A stretch of DNA of 64,000 nucleotides from Streptomyces sp. AC512_CC834 (lineage in GTDB: Bacteria; Actinomycetota; Actinomycetes; Streptomycetales; Streptomycetaceae): assembly GCF_019049325.1 (NCBI RefSeq), contig NZ_JAGMUO010000011.1:62001-126000 (forward strand). Reading direction: 5' to 3'. Positions within the stretch are counted from its first letter, which is position 1. Each line of letters opens with the position of its first letter. Shown piece after piece: positions 17,545 through 27,940 of the stretch. Under the pieces are notes generated by a model. The model did no database searches. It saw nothing but the letters and a program-made list of their open reading frames with translations, and was not told the origin of the DNA. Both the position numbers and the translations under genes were made by a program.

Positions 17545-18447
17545 ATGACACCTACGCTCGTGCGGCAGCACCCGTCTCACGCGAGGGCGACGCCTCACGT
17601 GGACCTGCGTGCACGCGCGCGTGACTGGTCCGAGATACAGGAGCGGATGCTCGTACCGCTCTACGAGGCCGTCTACGAGCGACTGGACGTGGGCGGCGGC
17701 ACCCGGACGCTGGGGCTGGGCTGCGGTTCCGGCCTCGCGCTGCTGATGGCGGCCTCGCGCGGTGCCGCGGTGACCGGAGTCGACTCCCGCTCTCCGGAGC
17801 TCCTGGCCCTGGCACGGCAGCGGCTGCTGCCCGGGGCCGCCGAGGCGCCGGAACCTCCCCGGGCGCGGGGCGCACGCGCGCGTGCTGACGCGGCGCGGAT
17901 CGACGCGGTACGGATCGTCGAGGGTTCGCCCGAGGACGCGGCGGACCCGTCGGCGCCGGCGTTCACCCTGGTGACCGCCTTCGAGCCCATCGGGTGCCTC
18001 GCGGGCGACGCGGAAGGGCTGGGGGATCTGCTCGCCCGGGCGACGCCGCTCGCCGCGCGGGGGGCGGCCGTGGTGCTGGCCGGCTGGGGCCCGCCGGAGC
18101 GGTGTGCCACGACGTCGGTGCTGCGCGTGGCGTCCCGACTCGCCGACCCGTTGCGCGGCGCCGGCGGCTGGCGCCCCGCCCTGCGCGACGATCTCGAGGA
18201 GGTCGCCCAGCGGGCCGGGCTCAGGCCGGACGGCTCGGGACGGGTGGCGTGCCCGTTCGGCTACGCGGACGTGGGCAGCGCCGTGCGCGGACTGCTGTCG
18301 ACGGGGCTGTTCGACGCGGCGGTCGCGGCGACCGACCAGGAGCAGGTCGACAAGGAGCTGACGGAGACCCTGCATCCGCACCGGCGGCCGGACGGGACCG
18401 TGTGGATGCCGAACGTCTTCCGCTACTTGATCGCCCGGGTTCCGTAA
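17545..18447 (+). CDS. Class I SAM-dependent methyltransferase, substrate unknown
   Basis: A 300-residue protein. RTLGLGCGSGLALLMAASRG is the glycine-rich SAM-binding motif I, followed by an acidic residue in AVTGVDSRSPELLALARQRL. A segment around residues 100-120 is Ala/Arg-rich. The C-terminal half lacks any family-specific substrate motif I recognise. The ATG at 17545 is preferred over a TTG at 17530 (GGGG nine bases upstream of the ATG). It is one of the few plus-strand genes, lies next to the decayed insertion element and is convergent with ffh across a strong bidirectional hairpin. Confidence 0.85.
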   Translation: MTPTLVRQHPSHARATPHVDLRARARDWSEIQERMLVPLYEAVYERLDVGGGTRTLGLGCGSGLALLMAASRGAAVTGVDSRSPELLALARQRLLPGAAEAPEPPRARGARARADAARIDAVRIVEGSPEDAADPSAPAFTLVTAFEPIGCLAGDAEGLGDLLARATPLAARGAAVVLAGWGPPERCATTSVLRVASRLADPLRGAGGWRPALRDDLEEVAQRAGLRPDGSGRVACPFGYADVGSAVRGLLSTGLFDAAVAATDQEQVDKELTETLHPHRRPDGTVWMPNVFRYLIARVP

Positions 18448-18470
18448 GGACCGACTCCGACCGAATACGC

Positions 18471-18515
18471 ACGACGCCGGGACGCCCCCTTCGGCAAGGG
18501 GCGCCCCGGCGTCGT
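18471..18515. terminator. Bidirectional terminator between methyltransferase and ffh
   Basis: ACGACGCCGGG at 18471 pairs with the complementary CCCGGCGTCGT ending at 18515; the inner CGCCCC/GGGGCG pairing closes on a CTTCGGCAAG tip. The long stem lies between two convergent stops and probably serves both. Confidence 0.75.
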
Positions 18516-18536
18516 ACGTCCGTAAGGAACGGGCCG

Positions 18537-20087
18537 TCAGCCCATGAACTTCTTGAACTCGTCCGGCAGCTCGAAGTCCTGGCCGCCCTGCTGCGGCAGT
18601 CCGAGGGCGCCCCCGTTCTGCGCGGCGGCGGCCCGGCGGGCGGCCTCCTCCTGCTCCTGCTGCTTGCGCTTCATCGGGTTGCCGGAGCGCTGCTTGCCCT
18701 TGGCCTTCTTCTGCTGCTTCTTCTGCCGGCCCGGGCCGCCGCCCATGCCCGGGACACCCGGCATCCCCGGCATGCCGCCGCCCTGGGCCATGCGGGACAT
18801 CATCTTGCGGGCCTCGAAGAAGCGCTCCACGAGTGACTTGACCGCGCTGACGTCGACGCCGGAGCCCTTGGCGATACGGGCGCGGCGCGAGCCGTTGATG
18901 AGCGTCGGCTCCTGGCGCTCGGCCGGGGTCATCGACTTGATGATGGCGGCCGTGCGGTCGACGTCGCGCTCGTCGAGGTTGTTGATCTGGTCCTTCATCT
19001 GGCCCATGCCGGGCAGCATGCCGAGGAGCTTCGAGATCGAGCCCATCTTCCGGACCTGCTCCATCTGGGCCAGGAAGTCGTCCAGGGTGAAGTCCTGGCC
19101 CTTCTTGGACGCCAGCTTCGAGGCCATCGCCTCGGCTTCTTCCTGGCTGAACGTCTTCTCCGCCTGCTCGATCAGGGTGAGCAGGTCACCCATGTCGAGG
19201 ATGCGGGAGGCCATCCGGTCCGGGTGGAAGGCGTCGAAGTCGTCGAGCTTCTCGCCGTTCGACGCGAACATGATCGGCTTGCCGGTCACCGAGGCGATCG
19301 ACAGGGCCGCACCACCACGGGCGTCGCCGTCGAGCTTGGACAGCACCACGCCGTCGAAGCCGACGCCGTCGCGGAAGGCCTCCGCGGTGTTGACGGCGTC
19401 CTGGCCGATCATGGCGTCGACGACGAAGAGGATCTCGTCCGGGGAGACCGCGTCCCGGATGTCCGCGGCCTGCTGCATCAGCTCCTGGTCGATGCCCAGG
19501 CGGCCGGCGGTGTCGACGATGACCAGGTCGTGGACCTTGGCCTTGGCGAACTCGATGGAGTCCTTGGCGACCTTGACCGGGTCGCCCACGCCGTTGCCCG
19601 GCTCGGGGGCGTAGACCGCGACGCCGGCGCGCTCGGCGACGACGCTGAGCTGGTTGACGGCGTTGGGGCGCTGGAGGTCACAGGCCACGAGCAGCGGCGA
19701 GTGGCCCTGCTCCTTGAGCCAGTGGCCCAGCTTGCCCGCGAGGGTGGTCTTACCGGCACCCTGGAGACCGGCCAGCATGATCACGGTCGGCGGTTGCTTG
19801 GCGAAGCGCAGGCGGCGGGTCTCGCCGCCGAGGATGGTGATCAGCTCCTCGTTGACGATCTTGAGGACCTGCTGGCCAGGATTGAGTGCCTTGGAGACCT
19901 CGGCGCCCAGGGAGCGCTCCTTGACCTTCTTGATGAAGGCGCGCACGACGGGCAGGGCCACGTCGGCCTCGAGGAGCGCGATGCGGATCTCGCGGGCCGT
20001 GGCGTCGATGTCCGCCTCGGACAGCCTGCCTTTGCCGCGGAGATTCTTGAATGTCGCGCTGAGGCGGTCGGAGAGGGTATCGAACAC
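18537..20087 (-). CDS. ffh: Signal recognition particle protein Ffh (SRP54)
   Basis: A 516-residue SRP GTPase that binds 4.5S RNA and signal sequences and docks to FtsY. The N-domain starts VFDTLSDRLSATFKNLRGKG. The G-domain has GLQGAGKTTLAGKLG, VDTAGRLGIDQEL and SKLDGDARGGAALS. The M-domain (FLAQMEQVRKMGSISKLLGM onward) has the methionine-rich groove and RRARIAKGSG. The tail is Gly/Met- and Lys/Gln-rich. The GTG at 20087 is chosen because homology starts there; the frame is open 30 codons further. A CRISPR-like locus lies about 100 bp upstream. Confidence 0.97.
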   Translation of the reverse strand: MFDTLSDRLSATFKNLRGKGRLSEADIDATAREIRIALLEADVALPVVRAFIKKVKERSLGAEVSKALNPGQQVLKIVNEELITILGGETRRLRFAKQPPTVIMLAGLQGAGKTTLAGKLGHWLKEQGHSPLLVACDLQRPNAVNQLSVVAERAGVAVYAPEPGNGVGDPVKVAKDSIEFAKAKVHDLVIVDTAGRLGIDQELMQQAADIRDAVSPDEILFVVDAMIGQDAVNTAEAFRDGVGFDGVVLSKLDGDARGGAALSIASVTGKPIMFASNGEKLDDFDAFHPDRMASRILDMGDLLTLIEQAEKTFSQEEAEAMASKLASKKGQDFTLDDFLAQMEQVRKMGSISKLLGMLPGMGQMKDQINNLDERDVDRTAAIIKSMTPAERQEPTLINGSRRARIAKGSGVDVSAVKSLVERFFEARKMMSRMAQGGGMPGMPGVPGMGGGPGRQKKQQKKAKGKQRSGNPMKRKQQEQEEAARRAAAAQNGGALGLPQQGGQDFELPDEFKKFMG

Positions 20088-20158
20088 GGTGGCGTCGGTC
20101 CTCGGAGTCGGGGAAGTTTCGGGCTGCCCTCCAGGGTATCCGCCCTGACAACCAACTC

Positions 20159-20190
20159 GTCCCCGCCCGTGGAACACAGCGGGCGGGGAC
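20159..20190 (-). terminator. Hairpin between glnD and ffh
   Basis: GTCCCCGCCCG (20159-20169) and CGGGCGGGGAC (20180-20190) form a perfect 11-base stem with a ten-base loop. It lies downstream of glnD and upstream of ffh and touches the edge of the first CRISPR-like repeat. It may terminate the amtB-glnK-glnD transcript. Confidence 0.55.
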
Positions 20191-20276
20191 GGAACCCCGC
20201 GTGTGCGGGGAGCATGCCTTGACCATCTTCAGGACTTGTTGAGCGGGCGGACCATCCCCGCATGTGCGGGGAGCAC
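20186..20276. CRISPR. Orphan two-repeat type I-E-like mini CRISPR, one spacer
   Basis: Two related 29-bp units are spaced 61 bp apart, the exact 29+32 period of type I-E arrays. The second (20248-20276) reads CGGACCATCCCCGC then ATGTGCGGGGAGCAC and closely fits the actinobacterial I-E repeat with its CCCCGC/GCGGGG stem. The first (20187-20215) keeps CCCCGCGTGTGCGGGGAGCA but is degenerate at its 5' side. The spacer is 20216-20247 (32 bp). No cas genes occur in the window. It may be a remnant, or a seed array served by cas genes elsewhere. Confidence 0.75.
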
Positions 20277-20306
20277 ATCCGGTAAACGCACGAGGCGACC
20301 ATAAGG

Positions 20307-22802
20307 TCACGCCCCCAGCGACTCCTCCAGCTCCCGCACCACCGCAACCGCCGCCTCCCCCGGCAGCCGCGCGCCCTGCGGGCCGGTGACGTAGAACGCG
20401 TCCACCGCGTTCGCCCCCAGCGTCGACACGTGTGCGCTGCGCACCCGCACCCCCGCACCCTCCAGCGCCCGCCCGAGCCGGAACAGCAGGCCCGGCGCGT
20501 CCTGGGCGCGGACCTCGATCACCGTGGCCAGCCGGGAAGCGGCCGGGGCGACGGTCACGCGGGGCGGGGGCGGCTCCACGCCCCGGCGCCGGGGATGGGC
20601 GGCGTCCCGTTCGGCGAGCCGGCCGGCGATGTCCAGGGTGCCGTCCAGGGCCCTGACCAGGTCGGCACGGAGCCGGGCGGCCTGGGGCAGCGAACCGTAC
20701 TGGGCGGCGACCCGCCAGTCGAGGAGCAGGACGGAGCCTTCGACACCGTGCGGCAGCGGAAGGGAGCGCAGTTCGGCGGTGCGGACGGTCAGCCGGTGCA
20801 TGGCCAGGACCCCGGCCACCGCGGGGAGCACCCCCTCCTGGTCGGGTACGGCGATCAGGAGCTCCACGCCGAGCAGCTCGGGCCCGAGCGGCTCCGGGTC
20901 GGCGGCCGGTGCCGGGTCGGCGGGCGGCGGCTCGGTCTGGGCCCGCAGCGCCAGCACCGGCCCGCCCGTGCGGAAGGCCTCGACCGCGAGCCGCTCCTGT
21001 TCGGCGGTGGGCGGCGCGGTGGCCGCGGGTTCGGTCGGCGGCTCCCCGGCCAGCACCCCGGCGACCCGTTTCACCAGGTCGGCGACGAGGGAGCCGCGCC
21101 AGGACGACCAGGCGGCCGGGCCGGTGGCCAGCGCGTCCGCCTCGGTCAGGGCGTGCAGCAGCTCCAGGGTGTGCTCGGTGCCGACCGCGTCGGCGACCGC
21201 GCGCACGGTGGCCGGATCGTCGAGGTCGCGCCGGGTGGCGGTCTCCACGAGCAGGAGGTGGTGGCGTACGAGGGTGGCCAGGACGGCGACGTCCGCGCGG
21301 TCGAAGCCGACGCGGGTGGCGACGTCCCGGGCGATGGTCTCGCCGGCCACGGAGTGGTCGCCGGGCCAGCCCTTGCCGATGTCGTGCAGCAGCGCGGCGA
21401 CCAGGAGCAGGTCGGGGCGGTGCACGCGGCGGGCGAACCCGGCGGCGCGGACGGCGGTCTCGATCAGGTGCCGGTCGACGGTCCACAGGTGCACGGCGTT
21501 GCGCTGCGGGCGGCAGCGGACCCGTTCCCAGTCGGGCAGGAGCCGGGTGACCAGGCCCTCGGCCTCCAGCGCCTCCCAGACCGGCACCGTGGGCCGGCCG
21601 GAGCCCAGCAGGGTCACGAGCTGCTCACGGGCCTCGGCGGGCCAGGGCGTGGGCAGGGGGCGCGCGGTGGCAGCGAGTCGCCGTACGGCGTGCAGGGAGA
21701 GCGGGAGCCCGGCCTGGGCGGCGGCGGCCGCGGCGCGCAGCGGGAGTACGGGATCGCGTTCGGGGCGCGCGGTGCGGGCGAGCACCGCCTCGCCGTCCTG
21801 CTCCACGACGCCCTCGGCGAGCGGGGAGCGCTCGGCGACGGGTTTCCCGCCGTTCATCATGGCGCGCAACCGCGGCCGCACGGAGCGCGAGCGCAGTACC
21901 CGCCCCACCTCGCGCCAGGTGACGTCGCCGGCGTAGGAGATGACGCGGGCCGCCTCGTACACCTGCCGCAGCAGCGCGTCGGCGTCCAGCAGCCCCAGCT
22001 CGGCCGCCACCTGGTCCTGTTCCTGGAGCGCCAGCCGGTCGGTGGCCCGGCCCGTCGTCAGGTGGAGGGCGTCGCGCACGTCGAGCAACCTGCGCCGGGC
22101 GTCGGCGAGGCCCTCGCGCGGGGCGTCGGCCAGCCAGGAGGCGGCGACGGCGCGCAGTGCGGTGGCGTCGCGCAGGCCGCCCCGGGCCTCCTTGAGGTCG
22201 GGTTCCAGCAGGTACTGCAGCTCGCCCTGGCGCTCCGCGCGCCCGGCACACAGTTCCCGCAGTTCGGGGAGGCGCTTGGGGGCCTGGTTGCGCCAGTCGG
22301 CGAGGACGGCGGTGCGCAGTGCGGTCGTCAGGCCGAGGTCTCCGGCGAGGTGGCGGGCGTCCAGGAGACCGAGTTGGACTTTCAAATCCTCGCCCGCCGT
22401 CCTCCGGGCCTGCTGCGGTGTGCGGACGGAGTGGTCGAGGTCGATCCCGAGGTCCCAGACGGGGTACCAGAGGCGGTCGGCGAGCGCGGCGACCGCCTTG
22501 TCGTCACCGCCGTCGTGCAGCAGGAGCAGGTCCAGGTCGCTGCGCGGGGACAGTTCGCCGCGCCCGTAGCCGCCGACCGCGACGAGCGACACCCCCGTGA
22601 GCCCCTTGGGCCCCGCAAGCCCCGTCAGCCCCGCGGCGCCCGCGGCGAAGAGGCCCGACAGCCAGTCGTCGGTCAGTTCGGACAGCGCCCTGCGGCGCGG
22701 CGGCCCGGACCGCGCCCCCTCGGTGAGGAGGCGCAGCCGGGCCGCCGCGTAGCCGCCGGGTCCCGAGTCGTCTGCTTCTCGCGTCACGTCCGTACTCGTC
22801 AC
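20307..22802 (-). CDS. glnD: PII nucleotidyltransferase GlnD
   Basis: An 831-residue protein that modifies the PII protein GlnK. In Streptomyces it adenylylates rather than uridylylates (established). The nucleotidyltransferase domain has GGYGRGELSPRSDLDLLLLH. The central HD phosphohydrolase domain has LLVAALLHDIGKGWPGDHSV, and the C-terminus carries two ACT domains (GVELLIAVPDQEGVLPAVAG and TVIEVRAQDAPGLLFRLG) that would sense glutamine. It starts at a GTG with GGGAG seven bases upstream. It follows glnK by 72 bp, in the amtB-glnK-glnD operon. Confidence 0.96.
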   Translation of the reverse strand: MTSTDVTREADDSGPGGYAAARLRLLTEGARSGPPRRRALSELTDDWLSGLFAAGAAGLTGLAGPKGLTGVSLVAVGGYGRGELSPRSDLDLLLLHDGGDDKAVAALADRLWYPVWDLGIDLDHSVRTPQQARRTAGEDLKVQLGLLDARHLAGDLGLTTALRTAVLADWRNQAPKRLPELRELCAGRAERQGELQYLLEPDLKEARGGLRDATALRAVAASWLADAPREGLADARRRLLDVRDALHLTTGRATDRLALQEQDQVAAELGLLDADALLRQVYEAARVISYAGDVTWREVGRVLRSRSVRPRLRAMMNGGKPVAERSPLAEGVVEQDGEAVLARTARPERDPVLPLRAAAAAAQAGLPLSLHAVRRLAATARPLPTPWPAEAREQLVTLLGSGRPTVPVWEALEAEGLVTRLLPDWERVRCRPQRNAVHLWTVDRHLIETAVRAAGFARRVHRPDLLLVAALLHDIGKGWPGDHSVAGETIARDVATRVGFDRADVAVLATLVRHHLLLVETATRRDLDDPATVRAVADAVGTEHTLELLHALTEADALATGPAAWSSWRGSLVADLVKRVAGVLAGEPPTEPAATAPPTAEQERLAVEAFRTGGPVLALRAQTEPPPADPAPAADPEPLGPELLGVELLIAVPDQEGVLPAVAGVLAMHRLTVRTAELRSLPLPHGVEGSVLLLDWRVAAQYGSLPQAARLRADLVRALDGTLDIAGRLAERDAAHPRRRGVEPPPPRVTVAPAASRLATVIEVRAQDAPGLLFRLGRALEGAGVRVRSAHVSTLGANAVDAFYVTGPQGARLPGEAAVAVVRELEESLGA

Positions 22803-22830
22803 CCGGCGACTCCCGTTCCGTTGTCCTACT

Positions 22831-24871
<2,041 letters not shown>

Positions 24872-26368
24872 TCAGACCGCTTCGGCGGTCTCCGGCAACT
24901 CGACGGCGAGCCGTTCGGTGAGGTCGACGACCTCACCGAGGTCGCCGAAATCGCGTACGGCCGTGTAGACGGTTTTACGGATGCGGGTGTTGACGCGTTC
25001 GGAGCGGACCTTCTTGGCGATGCCCATGGCCTCCGTGGCGAGGACCGCGCTCTCCTCGGGTTCCCGGCGCAGCAGGTGCACGGTGGCCATGCCGATCAGG
25101 TTCAGGGCGTAGGAGCGCTGGTGCTCCTCGTCCTTGGCGAACAGCTCCACGGCCCGGCGCATCAGGGGGTCGGCGAGGGAGGCGTAGGCGGGGCTGCGGC
25201 CGGCCACGTAGGCCAGGTCGCGGAAGGAGTGGGAGTTCTCCCCGTACAGCTCGGCCTCGGAGAAGAAGCGGATCCAGTCGGGGTCCGGCTCGTCCCACTC
25301 GTCGGTCTCGGCGAAGGTGTCCTCGGCCATGCGCACGGCCCGCTTGCAGCGGCCGGGCTGGCCCATGTTGGCGTAGGCGCGGGCCTCCATCGCATACAGC
25401 ATCGACTGGGTGCGGGGTCCGGCGCAGTCCCGGCTGCCGTACTGCGCGAGGTGGGTCAGCTCCAGGGCGTCGTCGGGCCGGCCGAGGTGGATCATCTGGC
25501 GGCTCATGCTGGAGAGGACGTACGAGCCGAGCGGCCGGTCGCCCGCCTCCTTGGCGGCGTGCAGGGCGAGGACGAAGTACTTCTGCGCGGTGGGCTGGAG
25601 TCCGACGTCGTACGACATCCAGCCGGCCAGTTCGGCGAGTTCGGCGGCGACCTTGAAGAGCTTGGCGCGGGTGGTCTCCGGCTGGGGTTCCTGGAGGAGG
25701 TCGGTCACCTCGTGCAACTGGCCGACCACGGCCTTGCGGCGCAGGCCGCCGCCGCACTGGGCGTCCCAGCGGCGGAACATCACGGCGGTGGACCCCAGCA
25801 GCTCCAGCTCCGGCCGGGACAGGCGGCCGCGCGCGCGGGAGGCGGGCACGGCCTCGCGGGCGGACGAGGGAGCGGCCGAGGGCGAGGGGACGAGCCAGCG
25901 CTGCATGGGCTCGATGAGGGACGGGCCCGCGGAGAGGGCCAGCGAGCTCCCGAGGAAGCCGCGGCGCGCCAGCATCAGGTCGCTGCGCGAGAACTCGCTG
26001 AGCAGGGCCACGGTCTGCGGGCCCGTCCAGGGAAGGTCGACGCCGGTGGCGGAGGGCGTCGGGCGGGTGGAGCGCAGGCCCAGGTCCTCGACGGAGACGA
26101 CGACGCCGAAGCGCTCGGAGAACAGCTCGGACAGGATCCGCGGGATCGGCTCGCGCGGGTTCTCGCCGTCGAGCCAGCGGCGCACCCGTGAGGTGTCGGT
26201 GGAGATGTGGTTGGCGCCCAACTGGCGGGCCCTGCGGTTGACCTGACGGGCCAGCTCACCCTTGGACCAGCCACTGCGGGCGAACCACGAGGTGAGCAGC
26301 TCGTTCGGGCGCTTGTCAGCGTGCGACGCGGTGCCCGCGCTCGTACCGCTTCCGCCGTTGCCGCTCAC
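24872..26368 (-). CDS. nsdA: NsdA, negative regulator of sporulation and antibiotic production
   Basis: A TPR-type regulator of about 498 residues. In S. coelicolor, loss of NsdA raises actinorhodin and sporulation (established); its mechanism is unclear. The N-terminus has a helix-turn-helix-like stretch (NELLTSWFARSGWSKGELARQV, then SRVRRWLDGENP). The body has helical repeats such as LAGWMSYDVGLQPTAQKYFV and ARAYANMGQPGRCKRAVRMA. The GTG at 26368 gives VSGNGGSG and has GGGGG upstream; the frame is open to a TTG at 26413. It lies downstream of a divergent promoter region shared with the primase-polymerase gene. Confidence 0.9.
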   Translation of the reverse strand: MSGNGGSGTSAGTASHADKRPNELLTSWFARSGWSKGELARQVNRRARQLGANHISTDTSRVRRWLDGENPREPIPRILSELFSERFGVVVSVEDLGLRSTRPTPSATGVDLPWTGPQTVALLSEFSRSDLMLARRGFLGSSLALSAGPSLIEPMQRWLVPSPSAAPSSAREAVPASRARGRLSRPELELLGSTAVMFRRWDAQCGGGLRRKAVVGQLHEVTDLLQEPQPETTRAKLFKVAAELAELAGWMSYDVGLQPTAQKYFVLALHAAKEAGDRPLGSYVLSSMSRQMIHLGRPDDALELTHLAQYGSRDCAGPRTQSMLYAMEARAYANMGQPGRCKRAVRMAEDTFAETDEWDEPDPDWIRFFSEAELYGENSHSFRDLAYVAGRSPAYASLADPLMRRAVELFAKDEEHQRSYALNLIGMATVHLLRREPEESAVLATEAMGIAKKVRSERVNTRIRKTVYTAVRDFGDLGEVVDLTERLAVELPETAEAV

Positions 26369-26813
26369 TGGAACGCCCCCATCCCTGAGACCACCTGTCG
26401 CCGAGTGCGCCAAGCCCTATCAGAATGCCGGTGGTTGAGGCCTTCCGTCCGGTGCTTGCCACCCTTCGAACGGAACGCCGGGTTGCCTCCGGCATACCCA
26501 CAAGTGCATGTGCCCCAAGGCTCCATGCACACAAAGTAGTCCCACGATCACCCGTCCAGCCATGGCGATTACGGAATCGCCACCATTCGCCACCCCTTCG
26601 AATGAACTCGCCGTGGCCAGTACGCGATTCACTTGACATAGGCCAACCGGGAGCCGGTGCAACGGTGCACACCGGGGCGTGCACGGTCGGGCTCACCACC
26701 CCGGGTGCTTCCGGACGCTGTCTGAACCGCGCCACACTGGGGAGTTGGAAGCAGAGAGTCACGTTTCACGTCCGTTGCGTAACCGCCGCTGCGTCGGACC
26801 CGTTGGAGGGGGC
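26369..26813. other. Divergent intergenic region nsdA / primase-polymerase gene
   Basis: A 445-bp stretch between two divergent genes, noticeably less GC-rich than its surroundings around 26500-26640. It holds an eight-base inverted repeat at 26563-26582 and presumably promoters for both genes. No credible coding frame is seen. Confidence 0.6.
26563..26582. promoter_or_regulatory. Operator-like palindrome upstream of nsdA
   Basis: TGGCGATT (26563-26570), ACGG, AATCGCCA (26575-26582): a perfect eight-base dyad with a four-base centre, in an AT-richer intergenic segment about 195 bp upstream of the nsdA start. The binding protein is unknown. Confidence 0.4.
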
Positions 26814-27485
26814 ATGGGCTTCACGATCGGCATCGGCAGCAGTCGGGGCATGCGCGAGATCCGGTCCGGTGCACGCCGCCGCGGCCGCGCCGCGGAGTGC
26901 ACCGTCGTGGCCGAGTTCACCGGGCTGTGGGGCTGGGACGTGGTGCCGGGTGCCCGGGCCGCCGCGGGCGCCTGCTCATGCGGTCTGCCCGACTGTCCGG
27001 CACCGGGCGCGCATCCCCTGGACTTCGCGCCCCGGGTGCCGGCCGGGGCGACGCTGGACGAGGCGAGCGAGGCCTGGGCCCGGTACCCCGGCGCCGCGGC
27101 GATGCTGGTGGTCGGGCGGACCTTCGACGTGATCGAGGTGGCCGAGCCCGCCGGGCTGCGGGCGCTGGCCCGGCTGGAGCGCATGGGCCTCCCGCTCGGT
27201 CCGGTCACGGCGACCCCGCGGGGCCGCGCCCAGTTCTTCGTCGCCCCTGGCGCCGCCGCCGAGCTGCCCGGGCTGCTCTACCGCATGGGCTGGGACGACC
27301 CGTCCGCCCTCGACCTGCGCGGCCTCGGCGCCGGTACGTACGTCACGGCCCCGCCCTCCGACCGCGGCGGCCGGGGCCCGGCGCGCTGGCTGCGCCCCCC
27401 GGACCTCGACTCGGCCACCAGGCCCCCGGCGGCCCGGCTGCTGCTGGGCACGCTGGCGTACGTGGCCCATCGATCGCGGGCGTAG
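26814..27485 (+). CDS. Protein with bifunctional DNA primase/polymerase N-terminal domain
   Basis: A 223-residue protein with the prim-pol (AEP-type) N-terminal domain common in actinobacteria. The cysteine-containing SCGLPDCPAPGAHPLDFAPR is a family feature near residue 50, followed by AWARYPGAAAMLVVGRTFDV and a later TATPRGRAQFFVAPG. No helicase domain follows, so it is a stand-alone domain protein with unproven activity. The ATG at 26814 has GGAGG upstream; the longer open frame starts in non-conserved sequence. It is divergent from nsdA and convergent with ftsY. Confidence 0.8.
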   Translation: MGFTIGIGSSRGMREIRSGARRRGRAAECTVVAEFTGLWGWDVVPGARAAAGACSCGLPDCPAPGAHPLDFAPRVPAGATLDEASEAWARYPGAAAMLVVGRTFDVIEVAEPAGLRALARLERMGLPLGPVTATPRGRAQFFVAPGAAAELPGLLYRMGWDDPSALDLRGLGAGTYVTAPPSDRGGRGPARWLRPPDLDSATRPPAARLLLGTLAYVAHRSRA

Positions 27486-27576
27486 GCCCCCGAACCCAGC
27501 CCGCTCATCGCACCGCACACGTACCGCCCGGGCTGCCCGCACCTCGGCGTCTCGGCGCCTCCGCACCGTCCGTGCC

Positions 27577-27830
27577 TCCGCGCCGTCCGTACTTCCGTGC
27601 CGTCCGCACCGTCCGCACCCCTGCGCCGTCCGCACCTCCGCGCCCCCGCGCCGTCCGCACCGTCCGCACCCCCGCGCCGTCCGCACCCCGGCGCCCCCGC
27701 ACCGTCCGCACCCCCGCGCCGTCCGCACCCCGGCGCCCCCGCGGCGTCCGCACCCCCTCGCCGTCCGCACCCCCGCGCCCCCGCGCCGCCCCCGCGGCGT
27801 CCGCACCCCTCGCCGTCCGCACTCCGTGCG
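27577..27830. repeat. GC-rich tandem repeat between prim-pol gene and ftsY
   Basis: The 27486-27940 gap carries no gene I can support. About 250 bp of it is an imperfect array in which GTCCGCAC recurs 12 times, separated by variants of CCCGCGCC and CCCCGGCGCC. All three forward frames are open and Pro/Arg/Ala-rich only because of the repeat. A two-unit 17-bp repeat of GCGGGCGCTTCTCGCAC follows at 27866-27899. Confidence 0.75.
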
Positions 27831-27839
27831 CCACACGGC

Positions 27840-27876
27840 GAAGCGCCCGTCCCCCGGTCAGGGAGGCGGGCGCTTC
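27840..27876 (-). terminator. Probable ftsY terminator
   Basis: GAAGCGCCCG (27840-27849) pairs with CGGGCGCTTC (27867-27876), a perfect ten-base stem with a 17-base loop. It is 65 bp downstream of the ftsY stop and could also stop the plus-strand prim-pol transcript. Confidence 0.6.
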
Positions 27877-27940
27877 TCGCACGCGGGCGCTTCTCGCACG
27901 CGCGTGTTCCGGTGCGCGCGGGACGTCGGCGCGGCCGGTG

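Noticed and set aside
20819-20834. GCGGGGAGCAC inside glnD, matching the end of the CRISPR repeat
   Set aside because: It lies within conserved ACT-domain codons (VLPAVAGVL) and lacks the other half of the repeat and the 61-bp period.
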